A stretch of DNA of 64,000 nucleotides from Sphingobacterium kitahiroshimense (GCF_025961315.1 NZ_JAOQNK010000001.1:2356001-2420000); one strand, 5' to 3'. Positions 9,158-19,410 are shown, counted from the stretch's first letter. A program made the numbers and translations. Notes: generated by a model from the letters alone, not told the origin.

Positions 9158-11551
9158 CTATTTATTTGAAGGGGCAATACTGTAAAACTTCAGTTCCTCT
9201 TTTTTGAACCGATTATTCAATTCAATCAAGACATCATTTTTAAAACCACCACTATTACCCGAATTATCAATCCAGCAACTAATACTAAGGTAAATCATTT
9301 CTTCACTTATATCTTGAACGCTAATGCCAATACCCAATTCAGGTTTACTAAAAGTACTATGCTCAACAGCCTCTGTAATCCACGATTTTAAAGTATCAAG
9401 TTCAGCTGTACGATCCACCTGAATAACAAAACTTGTTTTTGCATCATCATTAGATAAAGTCCAATTGACCACACGTCCAGATAATAAATCACCATTTGGG
9501 ATAATAACCTCGGCCCCATCTCCAGTATTTAAGATGCTCGCGCGAATACCAATCTCTTTTACCCTACCCTTTTTATCAGCCAACTCAATGCGATCTCCAA
9601 CGCGAAAAGGTTTATCAAAAGCTAAAATAATACCCGAAACAAAATTATTAATGATATTCTGCATTCCTAAACCTATACCAACACTTAAGGCTCCAACGAT
9701 TACCGTCAACTTATCAAGACTAACACCTAAAGCAGAAATAGCTATAAAAAAACCTATAACAATTATAATCAACCTAAATAAGGGAAAAAGGGTCATTTTC
9801 TGATCGTAATCAGTACTCAACGTTCCATTTTCACCACCGATCAACAATAAATTCAAATTCTTTTGAAACCAATTAGCAGCAGCCAATATAATTACCGCTA
9901 ACAATAAATTACCAAAATTAAAATTAATTCCACCGAGCTGATGATTACTGCTCAAAAATTTAGACACCGAAGATGCTAAAGAAGCAGCAAACTGAAGGTT
10001 ATTCGCCAGCACAATAATGGCTAGTAGAAGACAAACAAATTTCAAAGCATCCCCTGTAGCCTTCAAAGCACGTTCTTCATTAAATCGCAACCAAAATCCT
10101 CTCTTCACACGATTTCTTGAAAACTGATTTCTAACATCCTCTTTTATCATCTGCGTGAAAAAAGTCAAGGTAAAAGATTGTGCAAGACCAACCGCACCAG
10201 CAATACTAAAACTACGAGAGTGATCAACATAGCCTAAAATATTCAGAATAATTGCACCAATATTTAAAACGGCAAATATGATAAAAACTGGAAGTTGAAT
10301 ATAGCCCGCGGCAGTAGGATCGTTAATATTCTTTTTTAGATAAAACCCTATTCCTAAAGCCACTATATTAAATAAAATACAAACAATCCGCATAATAAGG
10401 TCTTCGCTCACAACAGAATTGACAAAGACATCGCATATATAAAAAAGAAGTAAAAATCCTACAATTTTACCATGTTTTACAGTAAATTTCTTTCTTAACA
10501 AAAGACCAAATATGGCCATAATTAGCAATTGCATCCCTTGAATAACCAAAGTTGGAGTAACAATGGAAACAATAGGTAATAACGTCAGAAATAGAACAAA
10601 TGCTTTTCCAACAGGAACCCAATAATTAAAAGATGATTTCGTAGCAGATAGGCTATTGTTATGCTTATTTAATACATAAGCTGTCGAAACAATCCAATAG
10701 AGATAAGCAAATACCAAAATAATCAATAACACCCGACTCGTCCACTCAGTCTTATTCACATAAGTATCTAGCGATTTACTCTTTCTGTAATTATCTTTTA
10801 AATTATTTAAAATTTTCTCTTTTGTAACTGCGGCACCTCCAGCTTTCCATAATGAACTTTTTACAGCTGAGGTATCCGACTTCCCTGCATTAGTTTGCTT
10901 AGAGACAGTTTCCTTCACATGATGGGATAAACCATAATAAGCCTTCAAATTATCATTGGTAATACTTACAGACACTTGTAAAGAATCAATTTTACGTTGC
11001 ACATCTTGTTCTGATGTAGTCAAATAAGTGCTTAACCGCTCATTAGTTTCACTTTGACTATACTTTGATCGAAACCCTTTTAGTTGACTTAAAGTCAAAT
11101 TAAGACTACGGTTGTAACTTTCTAAACTACTGTGAAATGCATTTAAATCAGCGATTTGAGTGCGAACATAATGCGTCCATGAAGTCACAGAATCTGGAGG
11201 AAGCGTTCCAGAAAAATTATTCACCTTCTCAATAAATTCAGTCCGTATATCACGCTTATGTATAGCCTCACTTTCCAATGCGTATGCACGAATATTTGCA
11301 ATGTATTTTACATTGATCTTTGATAGATCAGCCCGCAGACTATCAACAGTACTATTCGACTGCAAACTAGCGACAGTATCTACAAAATTGCGTCGCATCC
11401 TATTTTCTCTACGATTTTCCTTATTACGAGAAGCTTTAACAATGTATTCGCTCTTCCTTGCGCTAATCGTATCAACAGCGATCTGAGCGAAACTTTTATC
11501 ACTAAAGCAGAGCAATAAAAACAAAATCAATATATAATTAGATGGTTTCAT
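9158..11551 (-). CDS. Mechanosensitive ion channel of the MscS family with a large N-terminal extension
   Basis: A 797-residue inner-membrane channel expected to open under membrane tension and release solutes during hypo-osmotic shock. It has a signal peptide (1-22), a periplasmic helical/coiled region rich in Lys, Ser and Glu (about 30-260), about ten hydrophobic segments, and then the canonical MscS core. The pore-lining helix reads GALSVGIGLGMQNIINNFVS and is followed by the beta domain motif FRVGDRIEL and VIIPNGDLLSGRVVNW. The architecture resembles MscK/MscM-type large channels rather than the 286-residue E. coli MscS. It is monocistronic, with a 558-bp gap upstream and its own terminator. 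Confidence 0.9.
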   Translation of the reverse strand: MKPSNYILILFLLLCFSDKSFAQIAVDTISARKSEYIVKASRNKENRRENRMRRNFVDTVASLQSNSTVDSLRADLSKINVKYIANIRAYALESEAIHKRDIRTEFIEKVNNFSGTLPPDSVTSWTHYVRTQIADLNAFHSSLESYNRSLNLTLSQLKGFRSKYSQSETNERLSTYLTTSEQDVQRKIDSLQVSVSITNDNLKAYYGLSHHVKETVSKQTNAGKSDTSAVKSSLWKAGGAAVTKEKILNNLKDNYRKSKSLDTYVNKTEWTSRVLLIILVFAYLYWIVSTAYVLNKHNNSLSATKSSFNYWVPVGKAFVLFLTLLPIVSIVTPTLVIQGMQLLIMAIFGLLLRKKFTVKHGKIVGFLLLFYICDVFVNSVVSEDLIMRIVCILFNIVALGIGFYLKKNINDPTAAGYIQLPVFIIFAVLNIGAIILNILGYVDHSRSFSIAGAVGLAQSFTLTFFTQMIKEDVRNQFSRNRVKRGFWLRFNEERALKATGDALKFVCLLLAIIVLANNLQFAASLASSVSKFLSSNHQLGGINFNFGNLLLAVIILAAANWFQKNLNLLLIGGENGTLSTDYDQKMTLFPLFRLIIIVIGFFIAISALGVSLDKLTVIVGALSVGIGLGMQNIINNFVSGIILAFDKPFRVGDRIELADKKGRVKEIGIRASILNTGDGAEVIIPNGDLLSGRVVNWTLSNDDAKTSFVIQVDRTAELDTLKSWITEAVEHSTFSKPELGIGISVQDISEEMIYLSISCWIDNSGNSGGFKNDVLIELNNRFKKEELKFYSIAPSNK

Positions 11552-12109
11552 TTAATATTCTTTAAATTAAAAACAAAGGATACTCAAGATGAATGTGTGC
11601 AATCAAATTCAAGTTCAACAAAAATAACTAAATATCTACGATTATAAGGAACTAGCAGAACCTTCAGACATCCTTAATCTGAAATAAAAGTTCCAACATT
11701 TTTATTTAGAGCTCGAATCGAAATAAATTCCTAAATTCATGTTATGTAGATTACTTTATCAAATTAAAATAAAGGCATTTCCAGAACAGATCTGACAATT
11801 GTATCTAGTAATAGGTGTATTACACAAATTGGTCACAGGCTTTTCCTAAAACTTGCGACCATAAAAAACTAAAAAGAAGCCAGAAAATAAGATTTAACTG
11901 TTGAACCCAGCGTAGATAGAATGTATATGCTTTTAAAGAATGCTTTCCATAAACGAATAGTTAATTTTTCATTATCGCATGTCTATCGATATACTTAAAC
12001 CATATAACAGGAATGAATAAGGCATTTCTTACCGCTTTGATAGATCTAAAAAATTAACATAACAAAGTTAGTTTTTCAATTTCTTGAATTTCAAAAAAAC
12101 AGCACCAAC
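11552..12109. other. Intergenic stretch without a recognisable gene
   Basis: 558 bp of AT-rich DNA between the MscS-like and dipeptidase genes. I see no open frame with coding character on either strand, no tRNA and no strong hairpin. The promoter of the MscS gene must lie at its left end. An imperfect box (TATCCTTTG, about 11577-11585, minus strand) is about 26 nt upstream of the ATG. Confidence 0.5.
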
Positions 12110-12787
12110 TTAATAAACATCAAAATCAAAGTATGTTTTTTGGTAAGGTTCATGAATTAGAGTAAAATGCCACCATTCTTTAGCATAGCCTTTAAAACCA
12201 TGTTTCATCATGATGCTTTTCAACATTATTCTATTCTTTTTCTGCGTCGCATTAATTTCCTCAGTATCAAAATGGGATATTGGTCCAAAAAAATCAAAAG
12301 GACTTCCCATATCCAATTCCTTATGATCAATAAGAGTGACTATCGTTAGATCGATCGTACTACCTCGACTATGCCCCGATTTACTTGCGATATAACCTAA
12401 TTTAAATAAATTTCTTTTATCTAGATTCGGATAGAATTCTCTTTTTGATAAAGTGTCATTAATTTGTAGAGCCCATCTTTTAAAATGCTGAACCGCTTTT
12501 TGTGGGCGATAAGCATCAAAAACTTTCAATGACATTCCCTGTGCATTTAACTCCTTCTCCACTTTTTTCAAAGCATTTGTCGCTGCAGTACTCCATATAA
12601 GGACAGGCGATTTATAACCGTCGATTTTCTTACCAACAAAATTATGTGAACTATAATAACGTAGATCAACATTTATTCCAGGTATGATATCTTTAACATA
12701 ACTAAAACCTTTCGGTAATTTTTGCTGAGCAAAAATGGTGGTTTGACTAAAAATAAAGATAAAGAAAAGATAGCGATGCATTTTCAT
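12110..12787 (-). CDS. ddpX: D-alanyl-D-alanine dipeptidase (VanX/DdpX family, peptidase M15D)
   Basis: A 225-residue exported zinc dipeptidase that hydrolyses D-Ala-D-Ala, the terminal dipeptide of peptidoglycan precursors. It has a signal peptide (about 1-20), FDAYRPQ near 90-96, the metal-site motif SGHSRGSTIDLT (His139 and Asp146) and a C-terminal EWWHF segment (about 205) carrying the catalytic Glu and last His ligand. These are the M15D hallmarks. With export, the likely role is periplasmic recovery of D-Ala from wall turnover. There are no van resistance genes nearby, so glycopeptide resistance is not implied. The gene stands alone. Confidence 0.85.
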   Translation of the reverse strand: MKMHRYLFFIFIFSQTTIFAQQKLPKGFSYVKDIIPGINVDLRYYSSHNFVGKKIDGYKSPVLIWSTAATNALKKVEKELNAQGMSLKVFDAYRPQKAVQHFKRWALQINDTLSKREFYPNLDKRNLFKLGYIASKSGHSRGSTIDLTIVTLIDHKELDMGSPFDFFGPISHFDTEEINATQKKNRIMLKSIMMKHGFKGYAKEWWHFTLIHEPYQKTYFDFDVY

Positions 12788-12865
12788 TGATAAGTTGTAT
12801 GCTTGAAGTTAATAAAAATATAGGATACTACTTGAACAACCTGTCGAAATAAAAGAGAATAAAAA

Positions 12866-12889
12866 AAGCCAGTACTTATGTACTGGCTT
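12866..12889 (-). terminator. Terminator of tRNA-His
   Basis: A 9-bp stem flanking a 6-nt loop lies immediately 3' of the tRNA on the minus strand and is followed there by a run of seven T. Confidence 0.8.
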
Positions 12890-12891
12890 GG

Positions 12892-12966
12892 GGTAAATGA
12901 TGGGGCTCGAACCCACGACCCTCGGTACCACAAACCGATGCTCTAACCAACTGAGCTACATCTACC
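12892..12966 (-). tRNA. tRNA-His (GTG anticodon)
   Basis: A 75-nt minus-strand cloverleaf. Acceptor arms GGTAGAT and ATTTACC pair with one G-T, the D arm contains AGCTCAGTTGGTTAGAGC, the anticodon stem TCGGT/ACCGA encloses loop TTGTGGT (anticodon GTG), and the T loop is GTTCGAG. A terminator hairpin follows and a TACTTTTG box precedes it. Confidence 0.95.
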
Positions 12967-12979
12967 GTGTTTGTTGCTA

Positions 12980-12987
12980 CAAAAGTA
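12980..12987 (-). promoter_or_regulatory. Candidate -7 box of tRNA-His
   Basis: It reads TACTTTTG on the minus strand, 13 nt before the mature tRNA 5' end. The same 8-mer precedes both tRNA-Ser genes of this window. Confidence 0.55.
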
Positions 12988-13271
12988 GAACAATTATTGG
13001 TATTTAGAAACTGTTTTTAATCTTTTTTTACAATAAATTTTTACTTCGTTCATAATTAAGAATTTAATTTTCACAAATATCGACTTCAGCCCTATTCATC
13101 AAGCATATCGGCAATAAATACAAAATATAAAACCGCACTTGTTAAATAAAAAACAAACAAATTCGCTTTAGAAATTACGTGTGGACAAAAAAACGTAACG
13201 CAAAAATATCTACTCTTTGCTAAAACATATTTTTTGTAATCACCATTTCCTATATTTGACTTTTATCAAAT
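12988..13271. other. Intergenic stretch between tRNA-His and the acyl-CoA ligase gene
   Basis: About 285 bp of AT-rich sequence with no open frame of coding character and no clear hairpin. It holds the upstream region of tRNA-His. Confidence 0.5.
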
Positions 13272-15050
13272 TCAATCAATGGCACTTTGATAAAGATGAT
13301 CGTACTCTGTCTTGTACTTCTGCAAAATCACTTTACGTTTCAGCTTTAATGTAGGAGTAAGTTCTCCCCCTTCAATTGTAAATTCATCTGCAATGATTAT
13401 AGGTTTTTTGATCTGCTCCCAATTACCAAAATGTTGGTTAGCCATACGCACTTCTTGATTTATTTTTTTAATAACCTGATCTTGCTTCAGAAAATCTGCC
13501 TTAGATAATTTTAGAAGATTAGGATTTTCAGATTTGGCCCAGTCAATTAAATGTCCATAATCAGGAACTATAAAAGCAGAAGCAAATTTCATCCCATCAC
13601 CAACCACCATCGCCTGTTCAATAAACTTAGACTCTACTAATTTTTTTTCAATAGGCTGAGGAGTCACATATTTGCCTCCTGAGATCTTAAATAATTCTTT
13701 TTTTCGATCAATAATTTTTAAAAATAGACCGTCCTCCCAAACTCCGATATCACCTGTATGCAACCACCCATCAATAATCGTCTTACTCGTTTCTTCCGAA
13801 TTTTTATAGTATCCCATCATGATATTTGGCCCCTTCACTAAAACCTCACCATCACTGGCCAATTTTATCTGAACATCCTTTACCGCAAGTCCAACAGTAC
13901 CTACACGAGTGCCTCTTAAATAATGATTAACAGATATAAGTGGAGATGCTTCAGTCATCCCATATCCCTCATAAATAGGAATACCTGCAGCTAAAAAAAC
14001 ACGTGTCAACTTACTTTGCAAAGAAGCACTGCCAGAAGCAACTGTCTGTAAAGAACCTCCAAGTCCCTCATACCATTTATTTAATACCAGTTTCCTAGCT
14101 AGGTTTAATTTAACATCATATGCAAAACTTCTTTTTTGAGGATCGGGATCATAATTTTCCCCTACCGATACAGCCCAATCAAATATTTTACGTTTAAGAC
14201 CATGCAGGTCATGTCCCTTCTTAATGATCTTTTCATATACTTTTTCCAAAATGCGAGGGACAGCAGTCATTATGTTAGGTTTTACCTCTATTAGATTTTG
14301 ACCGATCTTATCAAAAGACTCTGCAATGTAAACGGTTATACCGATATAAAAATAAGTGTATATAACCATCCTTTCATAAGCATGACAAGGAGGTAAAAAT
14401 GTTAGTCCGCGATCATAAGCCTTACATGGGGTAATCTCTCGGGCCGATCGAACATTTGCTATGATATTATCATGTGACAACATCACACCTTTAGGCTTTC
14501 CTGTAGTTCCTGAAGTATAAATCAAAGTTGCAAGATCATCAGATTTTACTGCATTTTTCAGTTTTTGAAGATGCCCATCCTCAATATGACTTCCTATTTG
14601 AACAATCTCTTTCCAATTCCGTACCTCATCATGCGAACTCATACAGAAAATATACTTGAGCGTATAGATGGAATTTTTAATATTAACAATTCTTTGATAA
14701 AGACTCCTTGTACTAACTATAGCAACCCGAATCTCGGCATCATTAAAAATATATTGATAATCAGCATCCGTAATATTTGGATAAATAGCAACAACTACAG
14801 CTCCAATTTGTTGAATTGCAAAATCAACAATATGCCACTGCACACTACTTTCGGCGATTAAACCAACTTTTTCATTAGGCTTGACCCCCAATTCTATTAA
14901 TCCTTTTGATAGCGCATTAACCTGACCAATAAACTCATCAGTCTTTAGATCAGTCCAGTCTCCATTTATTTTACTGGAGAACATGGCTAGACCGGGATAT
15001 AATCCTAACTGCCGTTCAGCTAAATCAAATATTCTTAATTTTTCTTCCAT
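13272..15050 (-). CDS. fadD: Long-chain fatty acid-CoA ligase (AMP-forming)
   Basis: An ANL-superfamily adenylating enzyme of 592 residues that activates fatty acids to acyl-CoA through an acyl-adenylate. The motifs seen are the phosphate-binding loop YTSGTTGKPKGVMLSH, the A5 motif YGMTEASP, TGDIGVW and the hinge region IDRKKELFKISGGKYVTP. The length and KISGGKYVTP ending match the bacterial long-chain synthetase branch (FAA1/FadD15-like). An upstream ATG at 15089 is in frame, but homologues begin near MEEKLRIFDLAE, so 15050 is chosen. No beta-oxidation genes adjoin it, so the fatty acid source is unknown. Confidence 0.85.
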   Translation of the reverse strand: MEEKLRIFDLAERQLGLYPGLAMFSSKINGDWTDLKTDEFIGQVNALSKGLIELGVKPNEKVGLIAESSVQWHIVDFAIQQIGAVVVAIYPNITDADYQYIFNDAEIRVAIVSTRSLYQRIVNIKNSIYTLKYIFCMSSHDEVRNWKEIVQIGSHIEDGHLQKLKNAVKSDDLATLIYTSGTTGKPKGVMLSHDNIIANVRSAREITPCKAYDRGLTFLPPCHAYERMVIYTYFYIGITVYIAESFDKIGQNLIEVKPNIMTAVPRILEKVYEKIIKKGHDLHGLKRKIFDWAVSVGENYDPDPQKRSFAYDVKLNLARKLVLNKWYEGLGGSLQTVASGSASLQSKLTRVFLAAGIPIYEGYGMTEASPLISVNHYLRGTRVGTVGLAVKDVQIKLASDGEVLVKGPNIMMGYYKNSEETSKTIIDGWLHTGDIGVWEDGLFLKIIDRKKELFKISGGKYVTPQPIEKKLVESKFIEQAMVVGDGMKFASAFIVPDYGHLIDWAKSENPNLLKLSKADFLKQDQVIKKINQEVRMANQHFGNWEQIKKPIIIADEFTIEGGELTPTLKLKRKVILQKYKTEYDHLYQSAID

Positions 15051-15215
15051 TTCAATCCTTAAAAAAATCCACCTTGAGAGTAAGGTCATCTCTTAAACAA
15101 AATGCTAAGAGAATAAGTTTACAAAACTAACCAATTGTCAATAGAAAATAATTCAAAATATGAGTCCCAATAAAAGAATCCAAATATTTAAGATCAATTG
15201 AATTTATTCTGTAAA

Positions 15216-15256
15216 CAAAAAAGGCCTTGAGTTATTTCCCAAAGCCCTTTTTGAAG
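15216..15256 (-). terminator. Terminator after the thioredoxin-like gene
   Basis: An imperfect hairpin (about 14-bp stem with mismatches) around GGCCTT and AAGCCC, located just beyond the stop codon at 15268 on the minus strand, with T-rich exit. Confidence 0.55.
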
Positions 15257-15267
15257 GTTATAAATAT

Positions 15268-15765
15268 TTATTTTTTAGACCAACTTTTAAAAAACTGCAT
15301 GACCTTATTTTTGTCATAGCCTTTACCAGATTCTAAACTACCACTTTCCTGAATTTTAAGGACTTCACCTGTACTATTCATGACAATAAAAAAAGGATAT
15401 CCTAATTTTAACGAATCAGGTACATACTTTTTAAATATGGCCTCATTTTTATTCTCTTTGGAATAATTAAGATGGTAGTATAGATAGTTATGACGGAGAT
15501 AATCATTAATCTCAGCAGTTTTATGAATATAATCATTAAATCTCAAACACCAAATACACCAATTACCTCCCGCTTGAATAATAATATTTTTATCCTCTTT
15601 ATTAGCCTGAGCTATTAGTTTATCTAAATCCTCTTGTGCATTAGCTTCAGGATGATAAGGATATGATAAAGTATCTTTTTCTCCTACAGGCTTCGTTTGT
15701 GCAATAATCTGCTGAAAAGTAAAAAAAACAAAGCATAACGTGAAAACTCTTATAATCTTGCGCAT
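15268..15765 (-). CDS. Exported thioredoxin-fold protein with a CIWC motif
   Basis: A 165-residue protein with a signal peptide (about 1-22) and a thioredoxin-like domain. The redox motif is NWCIWC (Cys70 and Cys73), which follows IIIQAGG and is unlike the WCGPC of true thioredoxins. A cis-Pro is seen in GYPFFIV (about 123). Such periplasmic thioredoxin-like proteins of Bacteroidota reduce or isomerise disulphides of exported proteins, or act in cytochrome maturation. The substrate is unknown here. It is monocistronic with its own terminator, between the acyl-CoA ligase and fbp. Confidence 0.75.
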   Translation of the reverse strand: MRKIIRVFTLCFVFFTFQQIIAQTKPVGEKDTLSYPYHPEANAQEDLDKLIAQANKEDKNIIIQAGGNWCIWCLRFNDYIHKTAEINDYLRHNYLYYHLNYSKENKNEAIFKKYVPDSLKLGYPFFIVMNSTGEVLKIQESGSLESGKGYDKNKVMQFFKSWSKK

Positions 15766-15836
15766 ACAATTCTATTCAAATGTAAAATCAAATTTAAGGA
15801 AAGTAAAGCTTAAAACAAACCTGCATTCATGAGTTT

Positions 15837-16853
15837 TTATACATTCAACGACGATTCAAGCTCCATACTATAAAAATACTCCACCTGTTCAACCATGAGT
15901 TTACTTCCTATAACTACAGGAACACGCTGATGTAATTCAGTAGGCTGAATATCCAAAATCCGTTCACTGCCAGTAGTAGCTTTGCCTCCTGCCTGCTCAA
16001 CAATAAAAGCCATAGGGTTACATTCATACATCAAACGCAACTTTCCTGTAGGAAAAGATAATGTTTCAGGGTATATAAAAACACCTCCACGAATCAAATT
16101 ACGATGTATATCAGCAACCATTGACCCGATGTAGCGGGAAGTATAAGGACGTTTTGAAGCCGAATCTTCAATTTGGCAATATTTAATATAGTTCTTGACC
16201 GCTTGTGGAAATTTAATATAATTTCCTTCATTGATAGAATAAATCTGCCCACTTTCAGGAATTCTCATATTAGGATGAGATAAACAGAACTCTCCTATAG
16301 AAGGATCTAAAGTAAACCCATTCACACCATTTCCGGTAGTATATACAAGCATAGTTGACGAACCATAGATAATATATCCTGCCGCAACCTGCTTCCGCCC
16401 CTGTTGCAATAGTTCATCAGCCATCGAAACAGGTTCATTGTTCGCCCTTCTGTATATTGAAAAAATTGTTCCTACTGAAACATTCACATCGATATTAGAA
16501 GAACCATCTAGAGGATCAATACAAACCATGTACTTAGCATTCTTGGAAACAACATCATGCGACAAATCAATGCCCAATTCATGTTCCTCCGAAGCTAAAT
16601 AACAACATTCTCCTCCCCGCTGTAGTGCGGAAGTAAATTGAACGTCAGCATAGACATCCAGTTTCTGTTGCACCTCGCCCTGTATATTCATATCCCCGCA
16701 TGCACCCAGAAGATCAGCTAACCCCGCTTTATTAACTTCACGATTTACCACTTTTGCGGCGATAGCAATATCTCTTAACAATCGGGATAACTCTCCTTTT
16801 GCAAAAGGGAAATCAGCCTGTTTTTCAATAATAAATTGACCCAACGTTTTCAT
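15837..16853 (-). CDS. fbp: Fructose-1,6-bisphosphatase class I
   Basis: A 338-residue cytosolic gluconeogenic phosphatase converting fructose 1,6-bisphosphate to fructose 6-phosphate. The metal and phosphate site is clear in [17 protein letters not shown] (about 112-128), with SEEHE about 25 residues before it and the C-terminal [17 protein letters not shown] segment that forms the substrate pocket. It starts 26 bp after pckA on the same strand, so the two are very likely one transcript. This pairs the two irreversible steps of gluconeogenesis. Confidence 0.95.
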   Translation of the reverse strand: MKTLGQFIIEKQADFPFAKGELSRLLRDIAIAAKVVNREVNKAGLADLLGACGDMNIQGEVQQKLDVYADVQFTSALQRGGECCYLASEEHELGIDLSHDVVSKNAKYMVCIDPLDGSSNIDVNVSVGTIFSIYRRANNEPVSMADELLQQGRKQVAAGYIIYGSSTMLVYTTGNGVNGFTLDPSIGEFCLSHPNMRIPESGQIYSINEGNYIKFPQAVKNYIKYCQIEDSASKRPYTSRYIGSMVADIHRNLIRGGVFIYPETLSFPTGKLRLMYECNPMAFIVEQAGGKATTGSERILDIQPTELHQRVPVVIGSKLMVEQVEYFYSMELESSLNV

Positions 16854-16879
16854 ATATACACAATGATTTAGCCTTTACA

Positions 16880-18448
16880 TTAGACGGTAGTAAAATAGGT
16901 ATCTTGATATTTTTTGAAGTTATTCTCAAAAAGTGATTTTAGAGCCATGGCCTGCTCATCATAGGCATCATCATTGCCCCACAATTGCTTGGCTCCTAGA
17001 ATCTGCTCTGGAACTTCTTGACAAAATGTGGGATACTTTAAATTAAAGATCGGATGCACTTCCATAGGATATTCCTCCAGTTCTCCTGATAATGCGGCCT
17101 GAATTAAACTACGCGTATAAGCGAGCTTGATGCGTCTACCCACACCAAAAGGTCCTCCGATCCAGCCAGTATTGACTAACCAAACCTTAGTATCTGGATT
17201 CTTTTTTAATCGATCTCTTAATAACTCAGCATACTCCATAGGATGTAATGGCATAAATGCCTGCCCGAAGCAAGCTGAAAATGTAGCCGTTGGTTTTGAA
17301 ACACCCATCTCAGTACCAGCAACCTTTGCAGTATAGCCATTGATAAAATAATACATGGCCTGTTCTATAGTTAACTTTGATATTGGAGGCAAAACTCCAA
17401 AAGCATCCGCTGACAAGAAAAATATATTATTAGGTGCATCAACCAATTTAACATCTTTATAGGAAGAAATATAGGATAAAGGATAAGAAACACGCATATT
17501 CTCAGTAATACTTGCATCCTCAAAATTAGGAACAGCTGTACCCTCGTGAAATTTAATATTTTCCAAAAGTGATCCCGATTTTATAGCTCCGCAGATCTCC
17601 GGTTCTTGTTGCGGATTTAACCCTAAACACTTTGCGTAGCACCCACCCTCAAAATTAAACACACCATTGTCAGACCAGCCGTGTTCATCATCACCAACCA
17701 AATTACGATTCACATCCGCAGAAAGTGTCGTTTTACCCGTACCCGATAATCCAAAAAATAAAGCGGTATCTCCATCTTTACCAACATTTGCAGAACAATG
17801 CATGGACAAAACTCCATCCTCAACGGGCAATATAAAATTCAAAATCGAAAAAATACTTTTTTTAATTTCTCCAGTATAACCAGTCCCAATGACCAAGACA
17901 ACACAACGACTAAAATCAATAACAACACAATTTGGAGCATTAAGACCCAACTCCTGAAAATTAGGAACTTGAAGATCCGAAGCTACAAGAACAGTCCAAT
18001 TGACCTCAGTATATTCAATACCGTTTGTTTCAATAAACATATTGGAAGCAAACAGATCCTGAGTAGCTTTTGTGGAGACAACTAAAAGATGTTTCGATAA
18101 ATCATCACTCGATACAACCTGACAATCTCTTACAAAAAGTTCCTTAGCCGATAGATACTCAGTAGTCAAATCATACAATTTATTAAATGCATCTGGAGTA
18201 ATTGCTTGGTTAACTTCATTCCAAAAAACTCTGTTTTCAGTTATCTCATCCTTTACGAGATAACGATCCTTAGGAGATCTGCCCGTAAATTTACCGGTCA
18301 AAATATTCAAAGCCCCATTTTCAGCCAATGAAGCTTCTCCTTTTTGAATAGCATGTCCAATAAGAGCATTTCTATCCAATTGACAAAATACTTCCTTGGG
18401 CTGGTGAATACCCAAAGCAGCTAACTGTTTAATCTTTGATAAAGTCAT
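16880..18448 (-). CDS. pckA: Phosphoenolpyruvate carboxykinase (ATP)
   Basis: A 522-residue enzyme that turns oxaloacetate and ATP into phosphoenolpyruvate, CO2 and ADP, the entry step of gluconeogenesis. The P-loop GLSGTGKTTLSAD (about 233-245), the metal and kinase-2 region VGDDEHGWSDNGVFNFEGG, and the upstream GRSPKDRY substrate motif (about 54-61) identify the ATP-dependent family. It is first in an operon with fbp. A well-formed promoter with TAGATTTG at -7 and TTTG 21 bp further upstream precedes it by about 22 nt. Confidence 0.96.
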   Translation of the reverse strand: MTLSKIKQLAALGIHQPKEVFCQLDRNALIGHAIQKGEASLAENGALNILTGKFTGRSPKDRYLVKDEITENRVFWNEVNQAITPDAFNKLYDLTTEYLSAKELFVRDCQVVSSDDLSKHLLVVSTKATQDLFASNMFIETNGIEYTEVNWTVLVASDLQVPNFQELGLNAPNCVVIDFSRCVVLVIGTGYTGEIKKSIFSILNFILPVEDGVLSMHCSANVGKDGDTALFFGLSGTGKTTLSADVNRNLVGDDEHGWSDNGVFNFEGGCYAKCLGLNPQQEPEICGAIKSGSLLENIKFHEGTAVPNFEDASITENMRVSYPLSYISSYKDVKLVDAPNNIFFLSADAFGVLPPISKLTIEQAMYYFINGYTAKVAGTEMGVSKPTATFSACFGQAFMPLHPMEYAELLRDRLKKNPDTKVWLVNTGWIGGPFGVGRRIKLAYTRSLIQAALSGELEEYPMEVHPIFNLKYPTFCQEVPEQILGAKQLWGNDDAYDEQAMALKSLFENNFKKYQDTYFTTV

Positions 18449-18470
18449 ACTTTTGTTTTAAAATATTGTT

Positions 18471-18503
18471 CAAATCTAGCTAAATATAACACATAGATAC
18501 AAA
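18471..18503 (-). promoter_or_regulatory. Promoter of pckA-fbp
   Basis: On the minus strand, TTTG (18500-18503) is followed after 21 bp by TAGATTTG (18471-18478), which matches the Bacteroidota primary-sigma consensus (TTTG, 19-21 bp, TAnnTTTG). The ATG is 22 nt downstream. Confidence 0.65.
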
Positions 18504-18660
18504 CAAAATTTAGCTTATTGTTGAAACTACACATTTACAATGCTTTGAAAATAAGAACATTATAACCACAAATTAATTTAAATATTATTTAAACAGCTAA
18601 AATTAAGATATAGATTTAAACATATTTTTGCTAAAAAAAAACAAATCGCAATTCAAAAAT

Positions 18661-18697
18661 AAAGCCCTTGAAATTTAGAATAACAAGGGCTTTGTAA
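18661..18697 (-). terminator. Terminator after the DUF1232 gene
   Basis: A 10-bp perfect stem (18661-18670 with 18684-18693) lies just past the minus-strand stop codon at 18717. Confidence 0.75.
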
Positions 18698-18716
18698 AAA
18701 TGAATATATTTTAGAC

Positions 18717-19091
18717 CTAAGATTTGACTACAATAGATTGTTTACTAAACAACTTGTATTTTAATATTTCTTCGGAGAGTTTTGAGATAGCATATCCAAT
18801 AATAGTCACATCATCTATCCATCCCAACACCGGAATAACGTCTGGAATAGCATCTAATGGCGATATCACATATATTATAGTCGCAACGATAACGGATAAA
18901 TTCCACTTATTCATTTTGTATTTTCCCGAAAATGTATCCTTACACATTGCTATCAACAATTGAAAATCTTCCTTTCGAACATCCAAATTTTTCGCCTTTT
19001 GTTCAGCTTCCTCTAAATCCGCCGACGTAATTTTATGTGTTTTAAATCTTTCAAATAGAGCCAGAGCCTTACCTAGAAATTGTTTCTTCAT
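18717..19091 (-). CDS. DUF1232 (YkvA-like) small membrane protein
   Basis: A 124-residue protein with the DUF1232 signature in its second half: YVISPLDAIPDVIPVLGWID (about 74-93), flanked by two short hydrophobic segments. The first half is a Lys/Glu-rich helix. The family is widespread, with a conserved D-x-I-P-D core, but has no established biochemical role, so none is given. It is monocistronic with its own terminator, divergent from the Lys-rich mini-ORF at 19297. Confidence 0.8.
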   Translation of the reverse strand: MKKQFLGKALALFERFKTHKITSADLEEAEQKAKNLDVRKEDFQLLIAMCKDTFSGKYKMNKWNLSVIVATIIYVISPLDAIPDVIPVLGWIDDVTIIGYAISKLSEEILKYKLFSKQSIVVKS

Positions 19092-19296
19092 GTCCTTAAA
19101 TTATAAAAACCACCCGTTAAGACTAAAATATAAGATCAAAGTTTAATCTCAACAATGGTGCAATGTATATTTACTTCAATATCTATTCCAATAAACTATT
19201 ATATCTCAAAAACAATTAAATACGTTAAGACAGAAATAATCTTATTTATTATCAGTAGCTTTAGTAAGAATTATTATTCACTTAAACATAACTGTT

Positions 19297-19410
19297 ATGG
19301 CAAAGGAACAAAATGCGGTAAAGAATGATAAAAAGAAAGCTGAAAAGACGCTAAAAGAAAAAAGAGCTGAGAAAAAAACAAAGAAAGCTAGTAAAAGCAA
19401 ATCCGAATAA
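19297..19410 (+). CDS. Small Lys-rich basic protein (37 aa)
   Basis: An ATG-started frame of 37 codons, MAKEQNAVKNDKKKAEKTLK and onward, with about 17 Lys and no Cys, Trp or Tyr. It sits alone on the plus strand, and its last three codons form the base of a perfect terminator hairpin. The composition resembles small nucleic-acid-associated or ribosome-associated basic proteins, but no family is recognised and function is not assigned. Support for coding is the clean start, lack of alternative frames and precise placement before a strong terminator. Confidence 0.5.
   Translation: MAKEQNAVKNDKKKAEKTLKEKRAEKKTKKASKSKSE

Noticed and set aside
9465..9803. 112-residue plus-strand ORF within the MscS gene
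   Set aside because: Lies inside the conserved MscS core on the opposite strand; a shadow.
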